A stretch of 64,000 nt of DNA from Rotaria socialis. Lineage: Eukaryota > Rotifera > Eurotatoria > Philodinida > Philodinidae. Positions 21,820 to 34,652 of the stretch are shown here, one piece after another (positions within the stretch are counted from its first letter, which is position 1; each line of letters opens with the position of its first letter). Made by a program: the position numbers and the translations under genes. Under the pieces are notes generated by a model, which saw nothing but the letters and a program-made list of their open reading frames with translations, was not told the DNA's origin and searched no databases. The stretch lies in assembly GCA_905331475.1 (NCBI GenBank), contig CAJNYU010003187.1, positions 269,899-333,898 of the forward strand, in the 5' to 3' direction.

Positions 21820-24652
21820 ACGTGTATTATTCGTTTGTTCCGTCTTACGATCGAAGGGGAACACTTCGGGCGTAAGAGCCCTCACGATTATAGGCTACTT
21901 CCATGCTACCTACGATTTTCTATATACGTCATTAGAAGAAAACTTCAAAGTATTTTCATTAGGTTTTCAATATTATAATCCAAACGCTAGACAGATAAAA
22001 ATAAACAAAGTAAATAATCTAAAAGCTACTCTGTGTGAGTACAATCTTGGTCTTTTAACAATATTCATAACGTGTACAGCAACTTGCCAATCAAAGAATA
22101 ACCGTTAATTCATACAGTGCGGAGTTCATATTTTTGTTCTAATGAAGATTTTTCTAGCATAAATGTTCAACCGGACCAGTATGCAGACTATAAGATATGA
22201 TATATTTCATGATATCATTCAATAAAATGGGCTGATTGAATTTATCCGACTCACAAATAATGAACGCTCAAGTCTAACTCAGCATGGGTTGTTCAATAAT
22301 CATAAGAGGATGACATTGGGTGATACGACTATTAAATCTTAGTAATATCTTGCGATCATTCAATAAAATAGCACTGAGAACAGAAAGAAACATTATTTTT
22401 CAACACAAATCAATGTTTTTCTTGTTTTTTTTCACAACTTAAATAAAAATATATTTTAAAAGAAAGTCTATGACATTTATAGAAACATATACATAATGCT
22501 TAGTTTTATATATGTGTTATATAAAATTCGATTGTAAATAGCAAACACAGTATGAATGAACTCTGTTCTCCTTATTTACTAACATACTTATTCATCAATG
22601 AATCAAGAAAATATAAAAAAAATAGGTAGCACTGATAAAACTAAATTAGCTATTCAAAATTATAAACTAAATTGAATTAACATTAGTTTGGTTCATTATT
22701 TCATGACATATTTTATTTAGCAGCGAAGCTTATGTTTTATACTGCAATCATTATTTCCTAGCGGAGGTAATATTCTCTGAAATAGTTCACATTTTGACCA
22801 ATTAATTTATCTTCGTTGTATTTACTGATGTCTAGAGAAATGTCACATACTACAAACTTATATGAAGAACGAATAACACTGTATGTCAAAATGTAAGTAT
22901 CCAAGTAAAAAAACGATGAATTAAAAACGTATAAGGAGTTGCAATTTCAATACTGAGACGCATTGTTGCTCACTCAATCTATTCAAGGTTGGAAAAAAAG
23001 TGTCGAACTCTATAAGAATATGTATATTATAAAGTTTTCAAATAATTTCTTTTAAACGAAACTGACAACGACAGATAAAAAAGTTAGATGCGGAAAGATA
23101 TGACGTTTCCTGAAACGGAAGTTTGCGTAATTTTTCAAGTCAAGTATCTGCATATGTGTACTTTCTATTTTAATTATGATAGTTTTTTTTGCACAAAAAA
23201 TGTTCAATACTCAAATAGAGGTAATTGTAGAAACAAAAGTCATTTTTTCCAAAATATATCTAATTTTTACTACTAGTACATACTGAGCACTTTGAAAATT
23301 TTTCAAAATTTAGTTACCAACCTCCCGTCACATGCTTACTAATGAGATGCTTACATCTTGAGTTTTATATAGTTGAAATGAAAACTTAATCCTGAATATT
23401 TGATTAAAGAGTTTGTCCCGTTAAGTGCTATTATACTACTTTCCTACTTAATCTTTTGAGAAAAGATAAAACAAACATTTTATTATTCTTAAAACCAACG
23501 AATCAAGTATCAGAAATGCATGTGTTAATCCATATAGTATGATTTTGTTATTTTGACCAGTGCAAGTGAAACCTCTGAGAAAAATTCTGAACATAGCATG
23601 ATTAATTATAATATCTATGAAAAAATAACTTCGTCGGAATGGATGAGATCAAATATTATTCTTGACATGTTCATTATGAGCTGATTATTTGTTCTATAAT
23701 TTCAGCAAAATCCTATTCATCAAATCTGTGAAAAGCCAAAGACATATATGACTGTACTGCCATCGAAACAAGAATTTATTCAATACTTTCAAAATTATTG
23801 AAACATATTATGTAGATTGGCACGCATTTTTCTACTGAGAGATTGGTCGATTTAAGTATTACAAAACAGTTGGTCTTATATTCTCTCATTACAGATTCTG
23901 TCCATAGATTTATAAAAGAGTTTACCGAGACATACGCTCAGTCTTAATATTTCAGAGTTAAATTCTTCACTGCATTATTAATAAACCTGAGGTATTTATT
24001 ATTTTATTACTCGGTGTTGAAAAAAGAAATAAAATTAATAATAGCTTTAACGAATTTATAATACAGAAGTAAAAAGAACTAAAAATATTTTGGGGCGAAA
24101 TGATTTTGCGTTTTCAAATCGAAACTTATTGATTTATCCAACTTTTTTCTGCTTGGTAGAACCATATATTTAAAAAAAGTAACTCGATTTAAATTTTGTA
24201 ATGCTAACGTGTATGCTTTTGAATGATATTTTTAAGTATGATAATCAACATTCTATTTCATGAAAGTTAAGAGTAAGAAATCCGAACTTTGAAACGAAAC
24301 TGGTATATTTTCTATTCTTGTTAGATTTTACTGTTAAATAGATGTTTGATTTGATTGGACACTCTCAAATTCATGCTTTCAAATATTTTATTTCAAAAAT
24401 ATTCTCACACGAAAAATTCTGTCAAGTTTTTCAACTTCTATTATTCTAAATAATGATCAAGCATTACCTTAATTACAAACTTCTATTACATAAGACAGTG
24501 TTAATAATAAAATAAAAGCTTTAGATTTACTTCAAATAGCCAATATGCGGCGGGGGAAAATGAAAAGAGAAGAAATAATTGTTTTATTATAATATTGTAA
24601 GTTGCCTGTTCTTTGTTCTAATGGCTTCGTTTCCATAAAATAATAAGCTTTG
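21820..24652. other. 2.8-kb intergenic stretch, no gene seen
   Basis: AT-rich with no splice-bounded coding exon that I could support. The ORF at 21758-22108 starts inside the tRNA-like sequence and is rejected. Confidence 0.35.
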
Positions 24653-24660
24653 TTGATATT

Positions 24661-25021
24661 CAAGGTTGCCACCTCTTCCGCTTTTTCACTTTTTTTCCGC
24701 TATTTTTCCGCTGTTCCGCTTTTTCGTATAAAATGTGTTGCATATCAAACATACGTACAGAATAATATTTGACATTATTGAGTCAATTCTTATTGTTTAC
24801 AAATACTGTGAGCCATCATCTTTTTATGTTTTGAAACTTTGATGAAATAAAAAGAAATCCAATAAATATGAAAACAATGCCTAATATTCTCAGAAGCATC
24901 ACAAATCTGCAACAATATAAGCTTCCGCTTTTTTCTCCGCTTTTTCTGTTTTTCTTTCCGCTATTTTCCGCTTTTTAAGATCAGTTTTCCGATTTTTAAA
25001 CTTCGTCAGGTGGCAACCCTG
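24661..25021. mobile_element. hAT-like MITE, TTCCGCTTTTT-filled, perfect 8-bp TSD
   Basis: The ends CAAGGTTGCCACCT and AGGTGGCAACCCTG are inverted repeats, flanked by identical TTGATATT octamers (24653-24660 and 25022-25029). The interior has clusters of TTCCGC(T)n near both ends and an AT-rich middle. No transposase frame. Confidence 0.85.
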
Positions 25022-25029
25022 TTGATATT

Positions 25030-25305
25030 CATCTTCAACTTTCTTTTTCTTTGTCATAAAATCGATCACTCCATCCGGTTATTAGTCAGCAATATTTTGG
25101 AAAATATGATATTGGCTGTATAGAAAGATTCGCTGTTTCCCTGCTGCTTCTTTTTTTCCCTCCATAATAATGAACCAAACAATACAATGCATAAAGAAAG
25201 ACGTAAAAGAATGACCTACATATTAACATTTTTTTTAGAAACAGTAACAAGCATTACTAAGTTCTACAATAAAAAGAAAAGAAGGCCTGCAATGATTGAA
25301 GCCAA
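25030..25305. other. 3' flank of the PTB-like gene
   Basis: Short AT-rich spacer. Nothing else seen. Confidence 0.3.
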
Positions 25306-28051
25306 CTAATGCATAAAATTCGATTGTACTGCCTGAACCATAGGCGAACCCATTGTTGAATACATTTGTTGAGGTTGTTGCATTGCTCCTTGTGATGGCC
25401 CAATTACTTGCCGAATAATACGAACACCTTGAGGCTGAACAACATTCTTGAAAACAGCAATAATATTTTTAAAAAATAACTGAAATTTTTCGTTCTCATA
25501 CATTCGTAAATAGAAAAAATAGTCTGTTGATGAAAACGATTCAAGTAAAAATAAACAATAGTTTTAGTTGCCAGACATGTATCTTTTTACAAAGCTCAAT
25601 TTTCATGTAGGAGTGCTTTTCTTGTCTTTCAATTAAAATTAACCAAACTAATTTTCTTTGGATGAAATTTAGTTAATATCGGAATTAGATTAATTATCTT
25701 TTAGTGCACGATGAAAGCAAAGAAAGTCTATGAACCGTAAATTGGTTGTATATGTAGTTATTTAATAGACAAGTATCTATCATCCTATATGTTTTCTTCA
25801 ATGAAAAAAGGTAAACTAACTTGTTGTGCAGCAAATATTGGCACTAATTGTTGCACCGCTTGCGATTGAGTTGTTGTTTGCTGCTGCTGTGGCACACAAA
25901 CGAAAGTTGGTTGATTCGTTGTTTGTTGCTGAGGTGCACAAACGAAAGCTGGTTGATTCGTTGTTTGTTGTTGAGGTGCACAAACAAAAGTTGGTTGATT
26001 TTGTCTGACAACTTCTCTGACTATTTGTCGACATGGAAGTTGCTGCTGTACTACTGGATATCCAGTAGGTCGACATACTTCACGTTTTACAAATACTTGG
26101 CGTGGTTGTTGTGTTTGAGGTAAATATTTTTCATAAATAATTGTTGGCGGCTTTGCAGGTGGAGCAGGATATCGTTCAACAATAACTGTAGTGTATTGTA
26201 AAATAAAACAACAATATGATTCTATAAAATATAGTTTTACCCTGTCGAGGAAGAGAAATAGGTGGTATTCGTTTTTCTATAATTAAAGGTTGCCCGGTTG
26301 GAGGACATGGGGGCGGCTTTTCTCTTTAAAATTATTATATTTTGAAATTTGTTTTTAATAAGAATAATTTTTTACAAACCTGATAATAATCGGTGGTGGT
26401 GTTCTTGGACAAGGTGGCACTTGTCGACATACCAATGGTGGTTGAGTAGCTCCAGGAGCTTGGATCTCTGTCATTTGAATATAAATTTATTTTTATCAGA
26501 AAAACAGAAAATTTACCTCGAATTATGATTGGTGCTGGTGGAGGTGGTGTTGGTGGTTGTAACCAACGTACCATTATATTTTGTTTATAAACTATTTCTT
26601 GATTGTTCTGCTTGTAGATCACTTGTGGATTAGTATTACCAAATGACATATTTTGTACATTAGTATTATCCGAAATCCCAAGAATGGGCGGCGAAGGTGG
26701 CCGCATCAATTGAGGGGATAATCTACTCATATATGGAATATTATTCAAAGAACTACTACTGTTGTTAAAAGTAATTGGAGTAGATCGTTGATTCTAAAAT
26801 TTAAGACAAATATATAAACATATGTACGTAACATTTCTTTAAAATGTTATCTTTAAAAGAATTTTAAATAACATTATTTTTCTTTTTTGTTTGTCTTGAA
26901 AATAAAGTACCTACGAAACAGCATTTGCTTAGTCATCGAGCAATTAGTAAAGATGGAAAAAGCTGTATGCAACTGTTTTAAGGGGAAAAAAATAAGATGC
27001 ATTATCAAATTACGTTTTTCATACACAGTAAATAATGTCATAATTGCCATGCATACATACTAGCAAACTGATGATAGTTTAATTTCTGAAAAAATAATGA
27101 ACCTATAGAATAGGATATTTATAGTATATCGTACCTTAGAAATAGTAATTCTAGTAATTTTATTTAATGCAATAAAAATCGAAAAAAGGAAAATCATAGC
27201 AAACTTACCATTGATGTCGTTGACATAATTGGTATATCACTGATGCGTTGAGAATAGAATGGTGCTGGTTGACTAACAAGTTCTAAATTTGGATTTGCAA
27301 GAAGTCTTTGAATTATTTCGTCTTGTCGTGGATCGTTATTGTATGAATTTATTGTTGTAGTTGGTGCTTGATGAACGAATGCCGACGATAATGATTGTTT
27401 ATTATCATTCAAAAATCCTTGTGATGATTGTAGCAAAGGACTGTCTCGTTTGATATCGACTGGTAAAGGTGAGCCACCCCTACCAGAAAATGGATGTAAT
27501 GACGAATGACCTTGATTCATTTGACCTTGTTGCTGTAGTTTTTGTTCGTGCAATTTAAAAGCACGCATAAGCTTCATAACTAGAAGGCAAGCATCATCAG
27601 CACTTTGTGTAACAAATATGTAGCATAGTGCATTATCGAAGCCATGGAAAACAGTAGCAAATATTGGTGGACCAACAATATAATGCGCGAAGCGATTAGC
27701 TAAATCAACATTTTCAAATTCTCGTCGATGAATTTGATCGAGATCACGTTGATCAGAAATATCATGACGCATACGTCTTAATGCACCACAATAAGCTAAA
27801 TGTTCGGTTGGTAAATGCAAAGTACGATTTTTTGTATCTAGTGGCTCAAATGTGAGAAATTCTCCTTGTTCATCAATTGATAATGAACCTTCTTGACCAA
27901 GTATATCTGCATCTTGTCGAGATAAATGTGAACGTAAAGTATCTTGAACAAGATCAGTACCATCTGACGTCGTATAAAATGTTAATGGTTCAACAGCAAT
28001 GAATTGTACAAGTATTGTTTTACGTTCAAGATCAGTAAAACGTGAAACCAT
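25306..28051 (-). CDS. PTB-like domain protein with proline-rich and glutamine-rich tail, 598 aa
   Basis: Six coding exons (28051-27209, 26793-26517, 26467-26380, 26323-26241, 26185-25821, 25446-25306) join in frame (1797 nt). Residues about 1-170 resemble a phosphotyrosine-binding/PH-like fold: LPTEHLAYCGALRR, then IFATVFHGFDNALCYIFVTQ, ending in a helix ADDACLLVMKLMRAFK, as expected for the last PTB helix. The remainder is low-complexity, with short repeats of the type PPP..IIIR, QPLIIEKRIPP, GVIVERYPAPP and TIIYEKYLP, then three copies of NQPxFVCxPQQQ and a Gln-rich end. An adaptor or structural role is plausible, but no tyrosine-peptide pocket residues can be verified. The IIxEK-type repeats resemble cytoskeletal repeat proteins only loosely. 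Exon models are secure; the PTB assignment is moderate. Confidence 0.8.
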
Positions 28052-28875
28052 TTTTGTGTCTTTATTCTTAATAAAGATAGACGATAAGTTTATTAGAATT
28101 TCAAATAATTTGAATCATTAAAACATATCATCAAAATACATCAACTAGGAGAAGAATTTCTATCTGAACATCTGACCGACCATTATTCATCTTACTAGTT
28201 GGTCACGCTTCGACACACACACTTCAAAACCGTTGAAAGAGAAAAAATATCATTTGTTATCAATACAGTATGATCGAGACTCAATATGCGCAAGCGACAA
28301 TCATTCCTCCTAGATATACGTCTACGCGTATCACGCAGAGTAGACATCGAGCAAAACGGCAAGGTTAATGTACACTTATATTGAACATCATTCATCAAAT
28401 ATACAAACGAAAAGAGCAATTTTATGGCATATAAAACAAGCAAATTTTCTTACTCGTTGTTCATGTCACTTTTAGTTTTTAAACTCAAGTTAGAAATGAT
28501 GATCGATGACTTCAATTATCAATAGATGATCAATATTCTCTACATGTATGATAATATTCATACTATACAGTGACACATCGATTTTTTAGTTTCTTGCGTA
28601 TTTATCTATTTGAACGTCCTAGTTTTCAATATGATACAAAATAAATTATTTCTTTTTTCTTTGAACATATTAATTCAATCAATGAGATTATCATATTTAT
28701 TAAATTGTAAAAGTTGATCGAGTTTTGTTTGAAGAATGCACAGCTGTTATTGGCACTGTCTACCATCTTTGAAATGCTATACATTAGATATGACTAATTA
28801 ACATAAAGATGAAATCAAAATTTTGATTCAATGATCAACACTGATCATTTTCAGCGTCATCGCGTGAGTTCTTCT

Positions 28876-28977
28876 CAAGGAGGCAAAGCGAGACTTCCGT
28901 ACTTCCCTTGTACTCTCAGATACTTTAATTTTACTTCGAAAGAATTTGAAGTACGGAAGTCTCGTTTTTCCTTCCTC
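28876..28977. repeat. 102-bp hairpin with GCGAGACTTCCGTACTTC arms
   Basis: GCGAGACTTCCGTACTTC is matched by an almost exact inverted copy at 28948-28965, and a weaker GGAGG/CCTTCC match extends the arms to about 30 bp. The two arms produce overlapping ORFs on both strands, which are not taken as genes. Confidence 0.55.
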
Positions 28978-29264
28978 GTAACAACCACAAGAAGTAAAAG
29001 TATTAGTAGAGAATTCAATAACTATTATCGAATGTTCGGTGAAAACAATATTTACAATAAAAAATACAAGTTTATTGAGTAAACGAATCATGGAGTTGTC
29101 TTTCTATTCTCTTATCGGAAGTGTTGTGATAATATCAACATTACAAAATAGATAATGTTATTTTATTAAGTATCATTATTCAGATCTTTCTTTTCTTATG
29201 TTTGTTGGGCATCTATTGTTATTTTGAGAAGAATATGCTTACATTGACAAGACATTTATGACAG

Positions 29265-29367
29265 AGCTTTCAAAAAGACCAAATCATTGAGTTGTTAGAA
29301 AAGCTACTCCAGCTAGAAAGTGGTATTGTACTTAGTTTATTACAAAGTTCAACTGAAACATATACTG
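29265..29367 (+). other. Possible isolated coding exon
   Basis: Between an acceptor (ATGACAG) and a donor (ACTG|GTAGGC) the frame reads as a heptad-like helix (QIIELLEKLLQLESG). No partner exons were found. It may be a remnant or chance. Confidence 0.22.
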
Positions 29368-29555
29368 GTAGGCCTTTTCATGGGAGTTTAATGATTAAAA
29401 AAGTATCAAATATTATTGAGTCTTCTTTTTTTTAAAAAGATTCCTTTATTACATACATTATATTTGCGCGATTGTGATGAAAAAAAATTTGCAAATTAAT
29501 TTTATTTATTAGAATAAACACTTCGAATTTATTTTCGGTTTTTGATACATATAAC

Positions 29556-29992
29556 TAGAGGTGGCAGCCGAAGGGTTGAACGACGGCGGCGGGCAACAAT
29601 TTTCAATTTTTAAAGATTTCTAGCAGCTCGTTATTTGAATGAGTAATGTCTTCAACGACGGCTGCTACAAATTCTTAATTTTTTTTCCACAGCGGCGGCG
29701 CCGGTTGACATTTGCAAGTCCTTATGTAACGGCGGCGACTGAGTTAAAAATTCGCTGATGAAAATCAAAAGAAAAATGTTCGATTCGACCACATATGTAT
29801 TGATGTCAGCGGCGGTGGATGACGCTACGAAACATTTTTCTCTCTTGCAGCGGCGCAACGGCTAAACTTGTTTTTTCGCAGCGGCGGCTCCCCAAAAATT
29901 CTTAAAATTACCAGCAATTTGGTGGAGGCGGCGGCTTATATTATAGAAAACTCGGCTGCTGCGGCGGCTCAGCCGCACGGCTGACATCTCTA
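29556..29992. mobile_element. hAT-like MITE, GGCGGCGG-rich, perfect 8-bp TSD
   Basis: The ends TAGAGGTGGCAGCCG and CGGCTGACATCTCTA are inverted repeats with two mismatches, flanked by identical CATATAAC octamers (29548-29555 and 29993-30000). The interior carries about ten GGCGGCGGC-type patches, making it strikingly GC-rich for this genome. No transposase frame; ORFs here (29652-29858 and the end of 29862-30059) are by-products. Confidence 0.87.
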
Positions 29993-30394
29993 CATATAAC
30001 AGATAATCGACTAGAAATGTGCTGTAGACGTCGAAACTACAATCATCGAAATTTTTCAAATGACTTCAAGTAAATTAGTACTCGCAGAATATTTATTCAT
30101 GATTTGTTCTATTGGCGACATCAAAGATGGCAATAAGCGACGAGTAATAAATGTTCTGTCTGAGAGTTAGTGGAAATTCCGTGAGATTGTTTACGATACA
30201 AGGAAGTAAAAATTGATTGCCATTGATTGCTTTCGAATTTTTGGCCATCAGCTAATGGACTTCTGGTTGCTAATGATTGCTTTGCTTGCAATCAACTTTC
30301 TCTCCTCTTGATATAATCATTGAATATACGATTTCCTGAAGTGTGATTGGTTGGGTGCACTATATTGGTTCTTTGGTTTTTTCTTATGGGTTTA

Positions 30395-31003
30395 GGACAG
30401 TTGATCGCAGGACAGTTGGTCGCATAGCATAAATAAGAGGAATATATAGTGCAAAAAACAATTGAACATTATTTATTATTTTACAATTAAATAGAGAACA
30501 TTACAGAGAAATCCGAACAATAAGACAACAAAATGTAAGAAGTAAAACAAAGTTTTCAATAGTGAATAAGACAGCAACCAAAAAACATTCATAGAGACCA
30601 AAGAATTTTTGTTACAGTTTTTCGATGAATTGTATACGAGCAACTGTTGTGTATTAATATTGGTGTATTTTTAGAAGTTTTTGTTAGAGTAGCAAACATT
30701 AATACTTTCGTAAAATGACTTTTTTCAATTTTCAACAACTTATATACGCGTATATGTATACATGATTATCGTTAAATGAAAATAATCATTAGATTAATAT
30801 GCTTCATTTGAGCAATATTGAATTAATTACATCACTAAGTCAATCATGATGATTATTCTTCCACACCAGATCAATTCATTGTATTAGTATTGTATGGTTA
30901 TTATACTCATATTCCTCTTATTTACACTATACGACCAACTGTCCTACGACCAGCTGTCCGCGCGCAACTGTCCGGCGATCAAATGTCCTGCGACCAACTG
31001 TCC
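30395..31003. mobile_element. Inverted-repeat element with 15-bp tandem units at its ends
   Basis: The left end has two units, GGACAGTTGATCGCA and GGACAGTTGGTCGCA. The right end has five units of the inverse motif (CGACCAACTGTCC type). Inside these, TAAATAAGAGGAATAT is also inverted between the two sides. The interior is AT-rich without a long ORF. The unequal unit number at the two ends suggests slippage or copy-number change. A related cluster sits at about 3.35 kb. Superfamily unknown; no target duplication seen. Confidence 0.7.
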
Positions 31004-33450
31004 GGATCCCTTTCTTATCCATCCAAATCGCTTTTTTGAATGAATCGCGCGCATTTCAGGTAAACTCATAAGGCACATAAATGAATACAAAGGCATCGAT
31101 ATACATCTATTGATAGTAGAAGAGGTAGCTCTTGAAATTTTCGAGATGGATAGATTCGATAGAAAAAGAACAATGGGAGTACAAAAAATATTTGATATCC
31201 AGACAATGTTGTATAGTAATCAGACAAGTTCGGTTCTGTTACATAAAGAACTCTCTAGAAAACACATTATTCTGAACGAAAAACATTGACTTGTAATGAT
31301 TTCTTTCGTATGCATTAGCATTTTGAAGAGTTTTTTCAAAAACAATAATATACTAATATGTGTTGATATTAGTAGATAATAATAGTAAGCCAACTATAAG
31401 TGATTCATATATACGAACAAGAGTTCTTTGTCCCTTAGTTAGATGGTTTTTTTCTCTGTCGTGAACGTCTTTCATTATCGAGATTCATTTATCAACTTCT
31501 AACTTTTTTCGGTAATGTTCTCTATAACCATAGAAAATAAAAATGTAAAAATACTACCGATGAAATTGATAATGAATATTAACATGGTTTGCCGTTTCTA
31601 TATATATGCATCAATACATTGGAAAATCTATAATTTGGTGTTGCCAAATTTTTATTATTCTCATATTATACAATTGAATTAAACTTAATATTGTGTGAGT
31701 TCATTGCGTATTTTTTTATTTTTCATCTTAATCAAATCTTCCATATATAATTAAGTTGTTTTGATCTTTTATGCTAATATAATTGGGAATGAAGAGAAAT
31801 AGCTAGACCTTATAATTATCGGCAAACAAAAGATATTTAAAAAAATCAACGCAGCAGTTCGCTCAATTATTTATGCAATTTTGGTCGTCTTTGTTGTTTA
31901 CTAATTAATCTGGAGTTTATCAGAAAATAATTTCTATCAGCTAGTTGGATAAATCAGAGTTTAATATGAAAAACTTTTTTTATCTGGAAGAAACTTACTA
32001 TTTTTAATTTTATCATTGTTTAATGTTGAAAACTATGTCTGCAATTCAGAAATGTTTTAGATTTTGGATTTTAGTTTTTACGATGCAATCCAATTATTGG
32101 CTCATTCAGATGTTTATGATACTTATGTGTTTCTTCACGAAATGCTTGAAAGGAGAAAGGCATTCGTTATTACTTGACAGACAACTGATATTATTCTGCT
32201 AGTGATTTTATTTTTAACTTGATTGCTTATTCTATATGCGTATTCTTTTGTTGCTTTTTTTATTATTTAATCAAGCATCCTGACTGAGAAGTTATTTCTG
32301 TTGCTGTAGTATTCGTTTGAGAAACTTTGTTCCCCATATATAATGAATTACATGATTAACATTCTTCGGAGATCAATATGACAAAAATTCGAAAGTTCGT
32401 AGCATCATTATTTCTCGGTATTATAATATGAAAGAAAAAATTGATTTTGTACTCAAAAATCAAATTTTGATCACATCTAACACGTTGAATATAAAAGCAA
32501 TGTCATAAACTTTAGTATTCACTATATATTTATTTTGTTCATAAAAAAATGAACAAAAAATGTTGAAACATGAGAAAATAAGCGTGATTGAAATATAGTC
32601 ATCCAAGAAAACATAAGAACTATGGTAGACATTAGCATGATGTGCTGTTTTCATGATCTATTTAAATTTTCAAATATAGCATTCAAGTATAAATCTTTTA
32701 AAACTACGGCAATGATACTCATATTTAAATCAGTTGAATTCTAAAATGATGACACTAGAAGATTATTAAGTTTTGTGTTTTTCCTATTTTTTTAATTGCA
32801 ATCATTTCCACTACGAAGTATTATTGTTCATGGGAGCTAATTGAATCGAGTACGTCGCAAAATGGAGTTGTTTTTATTCAATACATAGTCTAGATCAACA
32901 TTATAGAGAATAGTCTGTCGAAAAATATAGAAATCACTTCAAATATATATTTAAAATAAATAAGATTTTATTTTTGATTTCTTTTACTATTGTGAAATCA
33001 ATAGAAATAATCTCAATATTTATATTCACTCTTACAATCAATTATTTGAATATCTTTTTTTGTTTTGTAACAGTTTATGATCAATAAAACAATTGGTATA
33101 AACAACAAATAACAATTATATTTATAGATATTCTGTGGAAATATTTGTCGACTTTTGGTGATATTCGATCATTAGAAATACGCATATTTTGCTGTCTTAT
33201 TATTATTCATCGTTAATATATTCAATAGATTGACTTGTAAGACTTCGAGCATTCTCTTGTATTCTATTTTTTATCATCGTATATGCTAGTTTTACTAGTG
33301 ACAATAGATATGAAACGATGTTCGGCATGCAAAAGAAAAATAATTTACACGTATATATATATATATATATGCCTGTAGTTTTTCAGTTTTAGAGAGCATG
33401 CATGTGGCCATCAGAGAAAAGATAGAAACGCGTAGAAACAGAAATCTACT
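31004..33450. other. 2.4-kb intergenic stretch upstream of the intronless GPCR
   Basis: AT-rich, with an (AT)n tract at 33351-33370 just before the GPCR. No coding exon supported. Confidence 0.35.
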
Positions 33451-34533
33451 ATGATTAAAATGAACAACACTATCAATTGTCATAATAAGAGACGAGACAT
33501 TGCTATGCGAATATCTATTGATAGTTCGACAAAACCAATCGTATTATTATATAATAGGACACTAGAAAATGGCGTTCACGATTCCAATTCCAATATGAAT
33601 ATTATTCTTTTTATTGTGATGATATGTGTCAGTATTCCAAGTGTATTCATTAATCTATTTGCTATATATCGACTTCAAGCCAATACAAAATTAAGTGTTT
33701 TTGCTTTTCGTACAATTCTTCATGTTAGTCTATTTACAACATGTACGTGTGTGCCACTGTTTCTAATTGAATTATATTTTAATTCATATTTTCCATTACC
33801 ACCATCAATATGTAAAATATGGTTCATTGTTGATTATGCATCCACTATTTGTCTTGGTCTGTTAGTATGTTGGGCATCAATACAACGACATATACTTATA
33901 TTTGGTCCAATTCATATTAAAAAACTTCAATCAACATTGAAATATAAATTAATACCAAGTATTTTTGCTGTAGGTCTTCCATTATCATGGTATTCAATAC
34001 TTGCCTTAACATGTGAATTTGACAAGACATTAAATGAAAAGTTTCGATGTCATCCATGTTTTGAAAATGAAAAATTTGTTTTTCTAATTGATACTATTTT
34101 AAGCTTAATTTTACCATTATTTGTTACTATATTAGTAACATTTGGTCTATTAATACGTATTATACGTTTGCGCCTTAGGATATTTCGTTTTCCATCAAAA
34201 AAATGGCGTCGTTGTAAACGGTTAACACGCCAAATGGTATTATTTTCATTAATCTATTTAATTGGTCTTGTACCATATGTTTTAACAAGGCTAAATTCTT
34301 TATATAACTTTTGGCCATCGATAAATTTACCTTGGTGCATACAAATAGCTGACACATTTACATATGTTCCTTGTTGTTTTTCGTCATTTTTAAGTATATA
34401 TGCATTTCCAGAAATTTGGACGAATCAAAGAAATCGTCGTCATAAACATCATCATCATCATCTTCACAAAACAAAACGACGACATGAAACAATACCAGTT
34501 AGTGCATCTACAATATTAACAGCAATAGAATGA
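33451..34533 (+). CDS. Intronless class A-like GPCR, 360 aa
   Basis: A single open frame contains seven hydrophobic segments. The N-terminus has an N-glycosylation site (NRT). TM1 is at about 49-71, TM2 near 84-108, and TM3 ends in WASIQRHILIF, where SIQRH replaces the canonical DRY. TM4 has LPLSWY, TM5 is rich in L/I/V and ends in a basic loop (RFPSKKWRRCKR), TM6 contains LIGLVPYV and TM7 contains CCFSSFLSIYAFP, in place of NPxxY. The C-terminus carries a His/Arg/Lys-rich stretch. The RHxLIF ending of TM3 fits the lineage-specific orphan GPCR families that I associate with rotifers; ligand unknown. Two start codons (33451, 33460) are possible. It converges with the SLC25 gene, 119 bp away. 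Confidence 0.88.
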   Translation: MIKMNNTINCHNKRRDIAMRISIDSSTKPIVLLYNRTLENGVHDSNSNMNIILFIVMICVSIPSVFINLFAIYRLQANTKLSVFAFRTILHVSLFTTCTCVPLFLIELYFNSYFPLPPSICKIWFIVDYASTICLGLLVCWASIQRHILIFGPIHIKKLQSTLKYKLIPSIFAVGLPLSWYSILALTCEFDKTLNEKFRCHPCFENEKFVFLIDTILSLILPLFVTILVTFGLLIRIIRLRLRIFRFPSKKWRRCKRLTRQMVLFSLIYLIGLVPYVLTRLNSLYNFWPSINLPWCIQIADTFTYVPCCFSSFLSIYAFPEIWTNQRNRRHKHHHHHLHKTKRRHETIPVSASTILTAIE

Positions 34534-34652
34534 AATTAAATCTAATTGTATGGAAAGTACACTAATAAAAATGAACATAAATAAATAATATTTTTTTTTT
34601 ATAAAATAAAGAAAGCCAAAAAAAAATGCTTTTCATAATTTTCCGTTCATTA

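Larger units (their letters stand above)
28052..29547. other. Intergenic region with a hairpin and a possible orphan exon
   Basis: Upstream region of the PTB-like gene. It contains the short hairpin at 28876-28977 and a possible exon at 29265-29367, described separately. Nothing else is supported. Confidence 0.35.

Noticed and set aside
21758-22108. 116-codon plus-strand ORF
   Set aside because: It begins inside the tRNA-like sequence on the opposite strand, has no splice context and no recognisable domain.
25826-26123. Plus-strand ORFs with repeated HKRKLVDSLFV-like units
   Set aside because: Antisense of the NQPxFVCxPQQQ repeats in the last-but-one exon of the PTB-like gene.
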